Assembly (NCBI RefSeq): GCF_000218685.1
Contig: NW_006763295.1
Span: forward strand, 610,244-674,243
DNA: 64,000 nt
Reading direction: 5' to 3'
Source of the DNA: Serpula lacrymans var. lacrymans S7.9
Lineage: Eukaryota > Basidiomycota > Agaricomycetes > Boletales > Serpulaceae
The notes below the pieces were generated by a model. That model was not told the DNA's origin, did not search any database, and worked only from the letters and a program-made list of their open reading frames with translations. How positions within the stretch are numbered: the first letter of the stretch is position 1; each line of letters begins with the position of its first letter. Below are positions 1 through 11,316 of this stretch, piece after piece. Made by a program: the position numbers and the translations under genes.

Positions 1-1092
1 CCCCCACTACTACTGGAAGCGGTGGTAGCCGACGGGAGACTGGTCTAGCGATGTTCGTGTTTTGCCTCACTGTAGCCAGATGGGCTGACTGATATCACCC
101 CTTCGACTGTGATATCGTTTAGGATTATATTATACGCCATTACAGGCTGTGTCTCGGCTCTATTCTGTGTCGTCATCATATCCGGCGTGCGTTTTGTTGT
201 TTTATTAGTGGATGCAGCATACTAACATCAGCATACTAACATTCGCTGTAGGCTATACGGGCGATTCGTCATCCAGAACGATATGGCCCTCGCTTAGCTG
301 ATGGCAGTTTCGGGGGTGCTGGTGGACATGCACGGAGCCGTGCAAGAGGTCTAGGCCGTGCCATTCTGGATACATTTCCCGTTGTCAAATTCGGTACTAC
401 ATCAGAGGTACAGCAGGACAACTCTATTGATTGTCAGACTAAAGACGTGGAGGCGCAAGCAATAAGAAGAGATAAACCCGCTAACCCACGTCCATACACA
501 GTGGAGATGGATGAGATAATGGTTACGGAATACGGTGATACAGAGGGCGTTTATCAAGGGATGCCAGTGCCTGCGGCGGTCGAAAGGTCAGCAGATACTG
601 GTGTCGAAGAGATTCAAACAGAACCAACAGGAGAGAGTTCAAAAGATACTTCCATTTCGCCTCGGACCAAACCAGGGACCAGCGTCAGAGAAGAGCATGT
701 CATGCCAGATGCTATTGGTCGGGAAACATGTCCGATCTGTATCGTTGACTTCGAAGAGGGAGATGATTTGCGGGTGTTACCCTGCGAAGGGAAACATATG
801 TTCCATCAAAATTGCGTTGATCCATGGTTGTTGGAGCTATCAAGCTCGTGTCCAATATGTCGGCAAGGTAAGCTGAACACCTCAACTTTTTCACTATCAT
901 CGCCTTAATTTCAGTCCAGACTTCCATGCACTGGAAACTATGTTATCTGGGGAAATGGACGAAGATACTCAACGACATAGTCGTCCCTATTCGTCATCAC
1001 ACATGAACCGATTATCACGGTATCTACGATTCGCAAAGCGACGGCATGACCGACGAAGGCAGGAAGACGAAGATCCTACAGACCCTTACTGA
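1..1092 (+). CDS. Membrane-anchored RING-H2 E3 ubiquitin ligase (3' part)
   Basis: The 5' end lies outside the window. Exons read as <1-52, 123-186, 252-867 and 920-1092, each junction restoring one frame. Exon 2 and its borders encode a hydrophobic segment (IILYAITGCVSALFCVVII), taken as a membrane helix. It is followed by the basic stretch AIRHPERYGPR and RGLGRAILDTFPVVKFG, which I recognise from a fungal family of membrane RING proteins. The RING-H2 core follows: CPIC, then LPC, HMFHQNCVDPWL and CPICRQ, with DFHALE created exactly across the last intron. The product should transfer ubiquitin at an endomembrane or the vacuole; the substrate is unknown. The C-terminus is basic and acidic and low in complexity. 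Family assignment is strong, the biological role is inferred. Confidence 0.85.
187..251 (+). other. Intron with duplicated TACTAAC branch site
   Basis: This 65-nt intron of the RING gene contains two perfect TACTAAC boxes (220-226 and 234-240) created by a direct duplication of a 14-nt unit. Both lie at suitable distance from the TAG acceptor at 249-251. Confidence 0.7.
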
Positions 1093-1593
1093 TAATTGTT
1101 GAACGTCTGATTTCTAGACTTATGTACGGCTAAAATATCTTTTCTTTTTTGTACATTTGATGATTTTGTATATCTATGTCATTCCTGTAAATTAATATGG
1201 ACATGGATAGGTAGGTGATGCGTTACATTTGTATCTATTGAACATAATCCGATGATTTGTCTTTTGCTTCAGTGGTTCTCTGAATTTATGCGCGTGATGT
1301 GGCTACTCCATTTTCGATACGAACTGTTTGCCACATAGGCCCGTGTGTCGATGATGCGATGACGAACTTGAACGCCTTCCAAATATGTCATTGAGCCCAT
1401 GATCGAGACGCGTCATAGCCGCGTCACTTTCGTCAGTGGTGCAGATCTCTGTTGGTCTCGCCCAGTCAGCTTCGAATCCCGAGCCTCTCCCGACAGTATA
1501 TAACCCCCCACAGCAATCGTTGATGATTCATTAAATTTCCCTCCCACACCACCATATCACTTCAACCACTCCAACTTCCGTTTACTTTAAACA
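1093..1593. other. Intergenic: RING 3' region and HSP12 promoter
   Basis: No gene is visible. The first part is AT-rich 3' flank of the RING gene. The last 150 bases are C/T-rich and serve as promoter and 5' leader of HSP12, including the TATA box listed separately. No convincing heat-shock element was found. Confidence 0.6.
1497..1503 (+). promoter_or_regulatory. TATA box of HSP12-like gene
   Basis: TATATAA lies 91 bases upstream of the HSP12 ATG and is followed by a C/T-rich leader, the usual arrangement of a strongly induced fungal promoter. Confidence 0.55.
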
Positions 1594-2047
1594 ATGTCTG
1601 ACACTGGTCGTCAATCTCTTACCGACAAAGCCAGCTCTGCTGTCAAGGTGATTTATACCTTCTTCTCAGTGCTTGCACTCCAGCTGCTGATGCATTAGTG
1701 TTCTTATACTTCCTTAGCCTGACTCCCAGAAGTCGATGACCGAGCAAGCCGGTGACAAAGTCAAGGGCTACGCCGACTCTGCTGCATCTACAGTTCAGCC
1801 TCAGGTACGTTTATTCCTTTCCCCTCATTCAGTGTATATACTTACGTCTTCGTTCTCGTAGGGCGATAAGTCGACCTCCCAACAGGCGGGTGACACTTTC
1901 AGCAGCAACTCCAACCAGAACCAAGTATGCAAACAAGGCGCACTTTTGCACATGTATCGTTGACATTTGATTTTACAGGGTGGTCTGCTTGACAAGGCAA
2001 AGGAGGCCGTTGGCATGGGTGGAAACCAGCCCCAGCAGAACAAATAG
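1594..2047 (+). CDS. HSP12: HSP12/HSP9-type small stress protein
   Basis: Exons 1594-1647, 1718-1804, 1862-1924 and 1979-2047, all phase 0, give a 90-residue hydrophilic protein. It starts MSDTGRQSLTDKASSAVKP and carries DKVKGYADSAASTVQP and LLDKAKEAVGMG, which are typical of the Hsp9/Hsp12 family. Members are unfolded in solution, form amphipathic helices on membranes and stabilise them during heat, osmotic stress and stationary phase. The ATG is the first in the leader, sits in a good context (acaATGtc) and follows a TATA box. It is rich in Q, N, S and A and has no signal peptide or transmembrane segment. Strong stress induction is expected from the family but no stress-response element is obvious here. 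Confidence 0.9.
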
Positions 2048-2348
2048 AGCATCACATTTTGTCTCAAAGAAAGGTCTGAACTGTATCATATGGACTTGTA
2101 TTACATATTGTAAATTGGGGTTGTAATCAAAGATACATTGTCCACTGCATAGAGTTATTCAATATTCGTGTCAGCTGAACGTTCATAGTTTAAGCATTGA
2201 TGTCGTTGGATGATCCAAATCTCAATTAAGGTTTGTTAGTGTAATCTTTATTCTCAGTTTCAACCCAACTGCAAGTCCAATCGAGTCTACAAGTAGTTCG
2301 TACTTCCGTCCATCATAAACTTGCCCAAGCCTCATTCACAAAAAACAT
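2048..2348. other. Convergent 3' flanks, no gene
   Basis: AT-rich stretch between the converging ends of HSP12 and ataxin-3. It should contain both 3' untranslated regions. Nothing else is recognised. Confidence 0.6.
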
Positions 2349-4176
2349 TTAGCCACCAAATCGCGCGAGCCTTCTTCTGCGTATCTCGTCTAAGCTGATG
2401 CTCTCTTCTGTCACTGACTCCGAAGCTGCCGTACTCGTCTCTGCTTCTGACCTTGTCTCGTCCACCGTCTCTGCGTCTAACGCATTTGGAGCGGTGGCTT
2501 CGGATACTGGAACAGCCGTCCTGTGCAGGGGTGGGGTTGTTGGAATACTGAAACCCGGTGGAACGTCCTCTAAAGATGCTCTCAGAGCAGCTTGCAACTC
2601 CGCGTCGTCATCGTCATATACCGTGTGCGACAGCTCAGTATTTTGGCGGCTATATGTGGAGTGTGGTGGCTGATAATCCTCGTCCTCATCGTCGTGTTCC
2701 ATGCCACTATCACCTTGGGCATGCGGTTGCGTCAGCTCTTGGGTACGACGCGACTCCGCTGTTGCACGCATCAGGTGCTCATCCGTATTTTCATGTACGC
2801 TTGGATGCCTAGTCCTCTCCATTCGGGCAATCTCCCCCTCGTATTGTTCGCGCAAGGCAATCTCCTGCTCACGTCGCATACGCTCCATAATTACACGATT
2901 ACGTTCCATGCTTGCAGTAACTGGATCCACGTCTGCGTTACCAAATGGGTCCTGGCCAGCAGGTATACTGCTTCCTGCAGATCTGACTCCTGTACCTAAA
3001 GCAAATATTTTTTACATGAGTGAATTACATACAAGAAATTCGTCGTACTCAAAGGAGGTGGACTTAAGTGCGAAAAGGATAGCCCATGGGTAGACCCACC
3101 CATGAGGGAGGCCTGAAGTGCGGCTTGAAGCTCCATATCTTCGTCTTCGAAGCCTTCGATCCCTTTTAGATGCGATAACGAGGTGGCGGCAGATGTGTCG
3201 GCAGATGTGGATGAGAGAGGTAGATTAATAGACGAAGCGGAAGACGGCTCGGGGACAGTGGATGCGACTTCATCTGCATCGGTGCGAGGCAATGCAAGAG
3301 GAGCCGAAGGATCCACTTGTGTCACGACAAATACAGAATAGCCTGCACAAAAGTATAACGGAACTGCTTATATAGTCACAACTTCTCGGAACAAACTTAC
3401 CGTCACTTTCCGCTTGTTGCAAAAACACATCTAGATACAATCTACCTACCCATTGTGGGGAAGATTCGAAAGAGTTGAGATTGAACCAGTGGCCGTTTCC
3501 CGAATCAACAGTTGGGTCGGGATTTGCGGTTCCGAATCGCCGAATTGTATACCAGTGCTGGTTCTGATTTAAGATAAAAGCTAGCTGCGTGCTATATGAT
3601 CGTCGTCAAAAGGTGAACGTGACGAGACAAGACAAGGCGTACTGTGGGTGCGATTGATATGGTCGCATTTCTTCCGACCGCCAACGCACAAGGCTACGAA
3701 TACATAAGCCCACTTCCATTATCATACAAGTGACTACAAACCTAAGACCCCAAATGTTCAAGGCGTGTTCTAGAACCTGAACAGAGAAAAATCCTGAAGA
3801 ATGGTTTGACGGGTTCAGTATATTATTGGCCTGTATGGAATTTTACCTGTGTCATCCATGTTCATACTCGTAACACTAGCATCGTGATCATAGTGACCTT
3901 CCAGAGTGTCTAGATTCCTAGCGATGTCCGACAGATCGGGTGTAGTAAACTATCGAAGGGGTGTTAGATTTTTGCAGGGTAGCACATCTCCATACACCAA
4001 CATAATTCCCTTCTATATATGTTGAGAAATTTGTTAGTTCATCTCTTGTGTGCATAAAACATTAGACTGAGTAGCTTACGCATGAGTGAATTAAGGGCGT
4101 GCTGGGCACAAAGCATGGACCCAGCCTGCTGTTTTTCATGGTAAATCATGTCCTTCAAGCGCTCCAGTTCAACCAT
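2349..4176 (-). CDS. Ataxin-3-like Josephin deubiquitinase with two UIMs
   Basis: Eight exons (minus strand): 4176-4080, 4012-4002, 3949-3847, 3793-3742, 3693-3643, 3591-3401, 3342-3100, 2995-2349; total 464 residues in one frame. The Josephin domain occupies about residues 1-190: the catalytic Cys is in GSMLCAQHALNSL near residue 23, the catalytic His and Asn in NGHWFNLNSF. Two ubiquitin-interacting motifs follow (DMELQAALQASLMG and AELQAALRASLED), then a charged coiled stretch and the end DEIRRRRLARFGG. The enzyme trims ubiquitin chains, in ataxin-3 working with Cdc48/p97. The second exon is only 11 nt and supplies QGNY of the conserved LxQGNYF motif. The gene is divergent from ATG27 with only 259 bp between start codons. 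No polyglutamine tract is present. Confidence 0.93.
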
Positions 4177-4435
4177 GTTGATATCTTTGAATCGTTGGCT
4201 TTGGTTGTAGTAGATCTAAATCGATGTGAGTGGAACCGACAAGTGATTGCGCTCTTGAACGTTTCGTTTTGTGGTAAATTGGGAGCACGCGCGTACAGGA
4301 CACGCGTTAATTATGTAAGCGGACGTGACTGGTCATTTCGCTACTTTTGCTCAGAACAGTTGCCCTCCGTCGTTCTGCCCAGCGAACAAGTTTCCTCGCT
4401 CGCTGCCATCCACAGCATCCAGCACAGAGTCAATA

Positions 4436-5597
4436 ATGATTCTACGGCGACAGCTCAACACTAATATGACTCTCTTTCCCTTTCACCTTTTCGCCTTATT
4501 CCTCGTTCTCTCATCCGCACTCGTAGCCACGGCACAGGACAAGGAGTCAAATCCGTTCGACTGTCATGTCACTATAGATTCTCTCAAGTTTGACCTGACG
4601 GCACTCGCTGGTGTTCACACTGTATCACGTATACGCGAGACCCCGCCGACCTCGATGATTGATCAGGTAAGGTTCAACTTGTGTGACGATCTGCAAACAT
4701 TGGACGGTGTAGAGGAGGGGGACCAGGTACGTATTGCTGCCCCTGCATCTATCGTACTTAGGCAGAAATGTTCCATTTTCTGTTTTCTTTGGATAGTGTC
4801 CATCAGGCACAAGGGCTTGTATGACGAAAACAAATAAGAAAGGGGATGATTCCGATCGAATAGTCGCTGTCATCCCCGTTGCCCAGAGCTCTCTACTTAA
4901 ACCCGAAACGTCTGTAATCTCTTGTAGGTGACAGTCTTAAATGATATTGCTCATTAGAAATCTTTCCATGTCTTATCATAACTTATATGCTAGCACCCTC
5001 GGGCCTATCTCTCACGTTCCACGGCTCGTCATACCCCAACACAACATCCCCTCCTTCAATACCTCAATCCCTCAAACTTTCGCTTTTCTGTGCAAGCTCT
5101 TTAGGCGAGCCAGCGTTTTCCTCGTACAATGATGGTCAAGTCCAAGTTGACTGGAGTGCGCCATCGGGATGCAGTTCAACGGCGGATGATAAAGAACCGT
5201 CACCCGGTAATGACGACGAGGACAAGAAGGAGAAGGAAGAGCCGCAGGAGAGCGTGGGTAGTGGACTCGGATTTTTCTTCTTGGTGTAAGTGGTTGTCTA
5301 CTAGGTCAATGGGTGGTTGACTCAAATAGGCGACACAGATTGCTACTAGCATTCATTGCTTACTTCGCATTGGGTGCCTACTATAAATACTCGACGTATG
5401 GCGCGCGTGGCGCAGACCTTATTCCGTAAGTGATATTTGCTTTCTAGTTATTCCAGCATGTATGTTAACTTGGTCATTCTACCAGACACCGAGACTTTTG
5501 GAAAGAAGTACCTTATATGCTTCAAGATGTTGTTTCTCACCTCTGCTCGGCCGTGCGACCACGTCGCTCATCCCGAGGCGGTTACATAGCCGTGTGA
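4436..5597 (+). CDS. ATG27: Autophagy-related protein 27
   Basis: Exons 4436-4726, 4797-4923, 4994-5285, 5339-5425, 5486-5597; 302 residues. An N-terminal signal peptide (FHLFALFLVLSSALVATA) precedes a lumenal mannose-6-phosphate-receptor-like domain with paired cysteines (FDCHVTIDSLKFDL, NLCDDLQ, CPSGTRACM, LFCASS, SGCSS). One transmembrane helix follows (FFFLVLLLAFIAYFALGAYY), then the short cytosolic tail YSTYGARGADLIPHRDFW, ending in RGGYIAV. This order and tail are diagnostic for Atg27, a type I protein that cycles between Golgi, endosome and vacuole and supports Atg9 trafficking during autophagosome formation. A second in-frame ATG at 4466 also gives a good signal peptide, so the exact start is open. 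The C-terminal tyrosine motif fits a sorting signal. Confidence 0.92.
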
Positions 5598-6162
5598 TTT
5601 TGGTTTGTTATTCATGTAGCCACATAAATCGAGCTGGAAACATAGATTTGTTTGCTGGTAATGTGTGTAGAGAGGAGCTACGCGAACGTTTGGCCAATCG
5701 TGGGGTGTTCTGGTTAGTCTGGCGGTGAATAACACATGACCGAGCATATTTGTTTCTCTCTCTTTTCGTAACGACTGGACCACTACTGGATGCGTATGCA
5801 GACTGGATTTGATTGATATTTGCAGCAATACGATACATTGTCCCGAGTCATCCTAGTAAAAATTTAATCTGCGCTATTCGACAACATTGTTGGTTTTTTT
5901 GAATATATGCCCTGTCATAGGCTAATTGGATTCAGTTGATTTCTTCAACGTTCTGCCTTAGCTCGTGGATGAAAGTCATTGACAATGCTATGGCGTTATA
6001 ATCTGCTATAATTTCTGGCCTTTAGCCGAAGTCAGTTGTTTAAGCGCTTGAACATCACAGCGTGACCGAGTCGCCATAAGCCATATCACACGAGACGCGA
6101 CTGTCTTTCATTGGCAAGAGAGGTACATCTACATCTACTTAGGGGGTCGTAGGATTATATAC
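5598..6162. other. Intergenic, no gene seen
   Basis: 3' flank of ATG27 and promoter of the next gene. Short antisense open frames at 5568-5838 show no family signature and overlap the ATG27 end; I do not call them. Confidence 0.55.
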
Positions 6163-7989
6163 ATGGCGAAGAGAAAGTGGTATGTTGTGATTGTTGGCAC
6201 TATCCCTGGCGTCTACACAACATGGTGCGTCCTTTATACCTACCATTTGAAGCGCAATCTCAGCGGCATTCTTTTTCTTTCTTTTCCCCAATGACATTCG
6301 ACATATTCTTTCCAGGACGGAGGCTGCAACTAAGGTAGCTGCAGTACCTGGCGCAATTCACCAAAGTTTCCCCACTGATGAAGAGGCGCGTCGTGCATTT
6401 GAGAGGGCACTAGCTGCAGGAGAAGTGCGTGCTGTACCTGCCAATGTACCGCCACGTTCACCTGTCCCTGCTGTCAATGGAAGAAGTCAAGCGGTTATAA
6501 GTGGAGGATCCACCCACAGTGCTAGGTCAACAGTGCCCGGTTCTCGTGAGTTTGGTCGGAGCCGGAGTGAACAGTCAGTCGCAAGTACCGGGTTTCCTCG
6601 CACGGCAAGAATGAACATCAACAATTCTGAGCGTGATCGTCGAAGAGAAAGAGGCGTACAAGAACCTACTCAATCAGCACCCCCATCACCTCGTACTCCA
6701 ACACGCAGTCCCGCCCATAATACGCATCTTGTTTCCGTTCGGGCACCCATTTTCAACCCGGTTCAAACGCGTCGTGCATATGTGGGTAGCCCCCTCCCAA
6801 CTACACATAGGCTGCTTCGACCCTCAAGCCCGCAGGATGTGGATATGTCTATATCCTCATCACCCGAAACAGGTGTCACACAGATAGAGCCATCAGTGCT
6901 TAGTCCCTTGTGCCGCCTGTAATAACGTCGCCCCGGGTTTCGGTAGTGATTGGCCCTTCGTATCCAGATTGGCCTGCATCTGATATTGACATGGCTGAAC
7001 ACGTGGGCGCGTCTCAGCGCGCGCCATTGGAAAGTATGTTTCGTGGGGATGACATCAAGGGACCGTCTTCCCGGAGATCTTCACCCTCCAAAAAGGTTAC
7101 CGAGTGGGCTGACTCACTGTCTGACTCGGCTGAAGATGACAGATTCTGGATACCGGGAGATCATGACATGGAGAGTGTCTCTGTCAGAAGGAGTGCACGG
7201 CATCAGTCAAGAGGGAAGGGAAGGGAAATGCCTATCAAAATAGAAAGCCGCGATGAACTCACCTACGGTCAGGCAAGCACGCCTGGTCCGGCACGACAAA
7301 AATCACGCACAGCAAGCGTGTCTCCACATCTCCGCCCCCTCCCCCGCGAATATCCCGAAAACATTTTCCATCACAGTTCCCCTCCTCAGGCCTCTGCACC
7401 AGCAGACGGCCCTTCTTTGGACGCATCACCGCGCTCGCACTCGGCTGCTCTCCAGTACAAGTTCGCCAACGAATATGCGCATGCGTATGCCACCGTATAC
7501 GCACACTTTGCCACGTTCGGTGGTCCCGTTGGCGCAGGTGTCCTCCCTACAAGCCTCAGCGCGTCACTGGGTGAATTCAACACGCGAATGCACGGTTCGC
7601 AACCCGACCGAATGTTCGACCCGCAAGCAAGTCAAGGTTCGCCGTCAGGTACTCCGAGTCGTAGCCCCGTCGACCACCAACCTGAATGTTCTTGTTCTTG
7701 TGCGCGCAATTTGTCGCCCTTCCCTGAGTTTTCGCCGTTGCATGTCCGGCCTTTGTCTGTAGATCCACAAGGAGACCCGCGATCGCCATTTTCAAAGAAG
7801 ACCTTTGTACCTTTACCTTTGAGTCCGTAAGTTGTCGATATGTATAGCCCATGTTCATTCCATGACGCGTAGACTCAATGAATTTACATATACAGGTCTT
7901 CAGTAATTGGCCGCCCGTCTCCTCACATGCATCTTGATGCCTTGCGAGAACCTCAGCTTGAAAGTATAAGCGCGCTACTCAGTCATTAA
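6163..7989 (+). CDS. Protein with RNase H1 N-terminal (viroplasmin-like) domain
   Basis: Exon 1 (6163-6224) and exon 2 (from 6316) encode MAKRKWYVVIVGTIPGVYTTW and then AIHQSFPTDEEARRAFERAL. This is the small RNase H1 N-terminal/caulimovirus viroplasmin fold, which binds RNA:DNA hybrid or dsRNA in RNase H1. No RNase H catalytic domain follows. The rest is long, disordered, rich in S, P and R. The frame changes between about 6870 and 6945, so an intron lies there; my preferred junction is donor 6872-6873 region (ACAG|GTGTCA) to an acceptor near 6945, but a shorter intron ending at 6903 is possible. The last intron is 7827-7895 and the stop is at 7987-7989. Function is unknown; such domain-only proteins are common in mushrooms. 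A second member lies at 63079-63892. Confidence 0.7.
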
Positions 7990-8530
7990 GACGAGCCGCC
8001 AAGAAATCCACGGTGATGCCCTCTGCGAGGACGTGAATGGTGTGATGTTGGCTGTATTTCTTGGAGATGACCGTGGCCGTGCTTTTCGAAACGTTGCGGG
8101 GGTGAGTATATCTTAAAATGAAGTGGTTGTCTTGTCTCAACAGTCGTTGATTTAGTACGTATTAACCTTGTATATTGATGTAACAATGACGTTCTATGTC
8201 CAACATTGTTCAATGTTGTAATACTTTCTTGCCAGTTGCCGTGGATCTGATTCAGAGCGCCTTTGTGTTGAAACGGGTGGTTCTTGTCTGGCAACCACGT
8301 GTCAGGTGGACAAACATACAAATTTTGCATTGATCAATCCGAGCACGACGAGCGATGGGTATGAAGAATAACGATGAATTCTTTTGATGTCCTCCTTATA
8401 TTTATATTCCTCGCTCGAGTCATGGTAAAAGTAAACTAACCTAATGCTGAGTCAGTTGTTGTGACACCGTGTGACGAGAATATGGGTGGAGTAAACAAGG
8501 CCCAATAACGCGTTCTCGTTCTGCGCATCG
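7990..8530. other. Intergenic, no gene seen
   Basis: Tandem genes flank this stretch; it holds the 3' end of the viroplasmin-domain gene and the DUO1 promoter. The antisense open frame 7986-8330 has no recognisable domain. Confidence 0.5.
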
Positions 8531-9779
8531 ATGGCTTCCCCTCCATCCTCTTTTTCAATCGCCTCTGGTTCCCATCTTTTATCCGAGTCTCCTCTTTTGC
8601 ATGCATCTTTATCGTCGGACACTGGCCCAGGTGGTGCCGACCTCTCTCTTTCTGAGCTTTCTTTGAACGACAGACCAAGACACGGAGGACGTGTTGAAAA
8701 GCCGTTCAGGTTCAGCTTACTTGCACCCCCAGCCCAATACGATGATGACTCGATACTCTCTGAATTTGAAGCGGGGGGTAGTCTTCATTCTCCCACTGGC
8801 GATGGCGAAGAACAAGAAGATGAAGGTGTAGTGGAGCAAGATCATGATACCGTGCTTGCCAGGATGCACGAAGAGAAACTCAAGAACGACTTGATAGTTT
8901 TGAGACACATGAACTCTTCTTTTGCTTTGTTTAATGATGCGTTGCGAGCCACACAAACCGGAACTGAGGTGTGTTGCTTTCATCCACATTAAGAATCTAA
9001 TGTAAAAGTTAACATTGCTGCCTGGTATTCAGCAAGTTGCAGTACAACTCACTCAAACTAACGCATTGCTCGATAAATACGTCAATATACTTGCGAAGTC
9101 GGAGATGGTCACAAAATTGATACTCGATGAGCGATGGGAGGGCGCCGAAGCAGTGAGTATTCTTACTTGCTTGCTTAAATTGTTTTCTTCCCTTCTAGCA
9201 TTTTGTACTGTTGGCTGGTCCTTGGGATTCTTTGTTGACCTTTCGAAACTAAAATAATTACTGACGTGATCAACCAGGATGAAGAACTCCTCGAGCATGA
9301 GCGGCGTGAAATTCGTGAGCGTGCTAAACGAGAAGCTGAAGAACGAGAAAGACGCGAAGCCGATGAACAGGCACGTCGCGAAGCAGAGGAAATTGTGCGC
9401 CTTGAACAAGAGGAACGCGAACGTCTCGATCGTGAGAGGAAAGAACGGGGTAAACCAGGTTCCTCTTCCCGGGCACGGGGAAGTACGAGTGGCGTTAGCG
9501 TTGGTAGCGGTGTGCGAGGTGTGAGAGGGACAAGAGCGACTGCTATGGCTATGCGTGGTGGAAGAGGCATACCACGGGCAGGTAAGCATTCATGTTTGAA
9601 CCTGTCACATTAGGTATGTTAATAGTGTCTATTCGGCCGTTAATCTTATAGCGCCAACAGGGACTACGGCAAGCCGTACACGCTCAACTAGCGCTGCTGG
9701 GAGCATTGGTGGGATGTGGCCAGGTTCATCCACGTCGATACGAGCGACCACAACACGGAATCCTGCACGGAGAAGTTGA
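8531..9779 (+). CDS. DUO1: DASH/Dam1 complex subunit Duo1
   Basis: Exons 8531-8968, 9033-9152, 9278-9581, 9652-9779; 329 residues. The conserved Duo1 helix region starts around residue 110 with LKNDLIVLRHMNSSFALFN and continues over the first intron into QVAVQLTQTNALLDKYVN, ILAKSEMVTKLILDERW and EGAEADEE. This is the signature of Duo1, a subunit of the fungal DASH ring that couples kinetochores to microtubules. It is followed by a highly charged coiled coil of E/R repeats (residues about 190-240) and a basic, G/S/R-rich tail that could touch the acidic microtubule surface. The N-terminal 80 residues are low complexity. The start is the first ATG and all junctions keep frame. Confidence 0.88.
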
Positions 9780-10842
9780 TTTCTTGGCGTTGATTCTATC
9801 TTAATCATTCAACCGATCTACAAGTCAACTTCTCTAGTATATATGACCTCTGGATTCAGATGCTTGTCCTCTGATATTCGGATGCGATGCAACTGAGCCG
9901 TCCACTTGACATAGATATGAAGAAGTCGTGCTGCCAAGGTGCTTCATACACGTGTTGGACCTATCCAATGTCTTCTCAGTCAACATCACCTGCCAAGTCC
10001 TGCGCGCTCTTTCGTGCATGGGGCCCGGGGTATATGAATCCCGACTCTATCGTGGCACATCCGTGCAACTTGGTACTCCTGGAGACGCTCTGTACTGAAT
10101 TTGCATATTGCTACTATTGGAGTGCTGAGTGCTGTGGAAACAGCTGATGGAAATCACCCTGCTTCTGTGACCTTTGGACTCGATGTCTGGTGGTTCTGGA
10201 CTTCTTGAAGCAGGGTAGGATAGAAGGTGTGGTGGTCCGGAAATTGTTGATTATACGTCCCGATAATGTCACGTTCATCCCTCGTATTATCATACAATCA
10301 TGATATCTTCCGAAGTCATTATCAACCAATAGACATTTGTGCCAAGTCAACAACACAGCAGGTTGCTCCACATAACGTACACTGCTTCTGAATGGCTAGC
10401 CCTTATTCAGACCGTCACGAGCAAACAATAAACCAGTCATTTCGAAAGAACCCTCGAGGTCATCGCGCAAACGGGGTATCATAAAAGCATCGACTTGAAC
10501 ATGTATTCGACTAAGCTGAAAGCTATCTGTTACATGCACAAGCTACAACCAAATCAAACAGCAAGGTGTGGGGTAGGAGTCGGATAAGGTAGATCAAAAG
10601 GAAAGCGGAGGAAGAAAGGGTTAAGGGGGTGATGTGTAATGTGTTCAAAGTACGTCAGTAACTGTACAACACAAAAAGTCCAGAGCGTCCATGCGCAAAA
10701 AGTCCAATGTCCAGTGCAAAAGTAAAGTCCGAGTGCAATTGTTCGTGTCATGATGAAGAATGTCCTTCCCTTTTGTATCTTTTCTCTTTGTTACTAATCA
10801 ACGAGGAAGCCATAGTCCACAAATGTCGTTGTGCTTATTGCC
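9780..10842. other. Convergent intergenic region, no gene seen
   Basis: About 1 kb between the converging ends of DUO1 and the Kre9-like gene. Only short open frames without domain signatures occur. The part from about 10540 is G/A-rich on the plus strand and is likely 3' UTR of the minus-strand gene. Confidence 0.5.
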
Positions 10843-11316
10843 TCAATCGGAGCTAGAGGCAGCAGCGATAGCAAACACCCCACTCCAGTCACCAGAGTCA
10901 CCGAACACTAATTAGGCAAAGAATGTCAGCATAATCCGAGTGCAGAAAAAACATTAAAGTCAATACTCACGAACGATACGGTAATCACTGCCTGGAGTAA
11001 CATCAGGCACCGTCACCTCTTGAGAACCGGCCAGCATAGAAAAGTTAGATGCCAAGGTCGGGTTAAGGAGGGTGTCGTTTCCTTGACGGAGATAGATGTT
11101 CCCCCGAGGGTTACTTATCTGCGCTGGGGGGTTTGTGGTGTTCCAGGTGACGTTGTAAGTCTGTCCAACCGTCCAAACGGTGGCATTATTTGGGCTGATA
11201 ACGGGTGGCACATACACGTCTCGCTTAGCAGAAACGCGGGTAGGCAGGGCAAGAGCAAAGGAGAAGAAAGTGGACAAGAAGAAGAAAAGGGCGAAGACAG
11301 AGGTTTTGGAGATCAT
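10843..11316 (-). CDS. Small secreted Kre9/Knh1-like (Ser-Thr-rich GPI family) protein
   Basis: Two exons (11316-10971 and 10907-10843) give 136 residues. A signal peptide (VFALFFFLSTFFSFALALP) is followed by one Kre9/KNH-type beta-sandwich domain: NATVWTVGQTYNVTWNT, NIYLRQG, then SQEVTVPDVTPGSDYRIVL and FGDSGDWSGVF. This domain is common in fungal cell-wall proteins linked to beta-1,6-glucan assembly and in many secreted basidiomycete proteins. The protein stops soon after the domain (AIAAASSSD), so it has no Ser/Thr-rich stalk and no convincing GPI signal: it is a short, probably secreted form. Several N-glycosylation sequons are visible. Cellular function is inferred only from the family. 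Confidence 0.85.

Noticed and set aside
6163..7989. A caulimovirus-derived gene because of the viroplasmin-like domain
   Set aside because: The same module is part of eukaryotic RNase H1 and is widespread in fungi; no viral gene lies nearby.
9053..9589. Minus-strand open frame of 178 residues
   Set aside because: It is antisense to the E/R-rich coiled coil of DUO1; the repetitive codons keep the opposite frame open.
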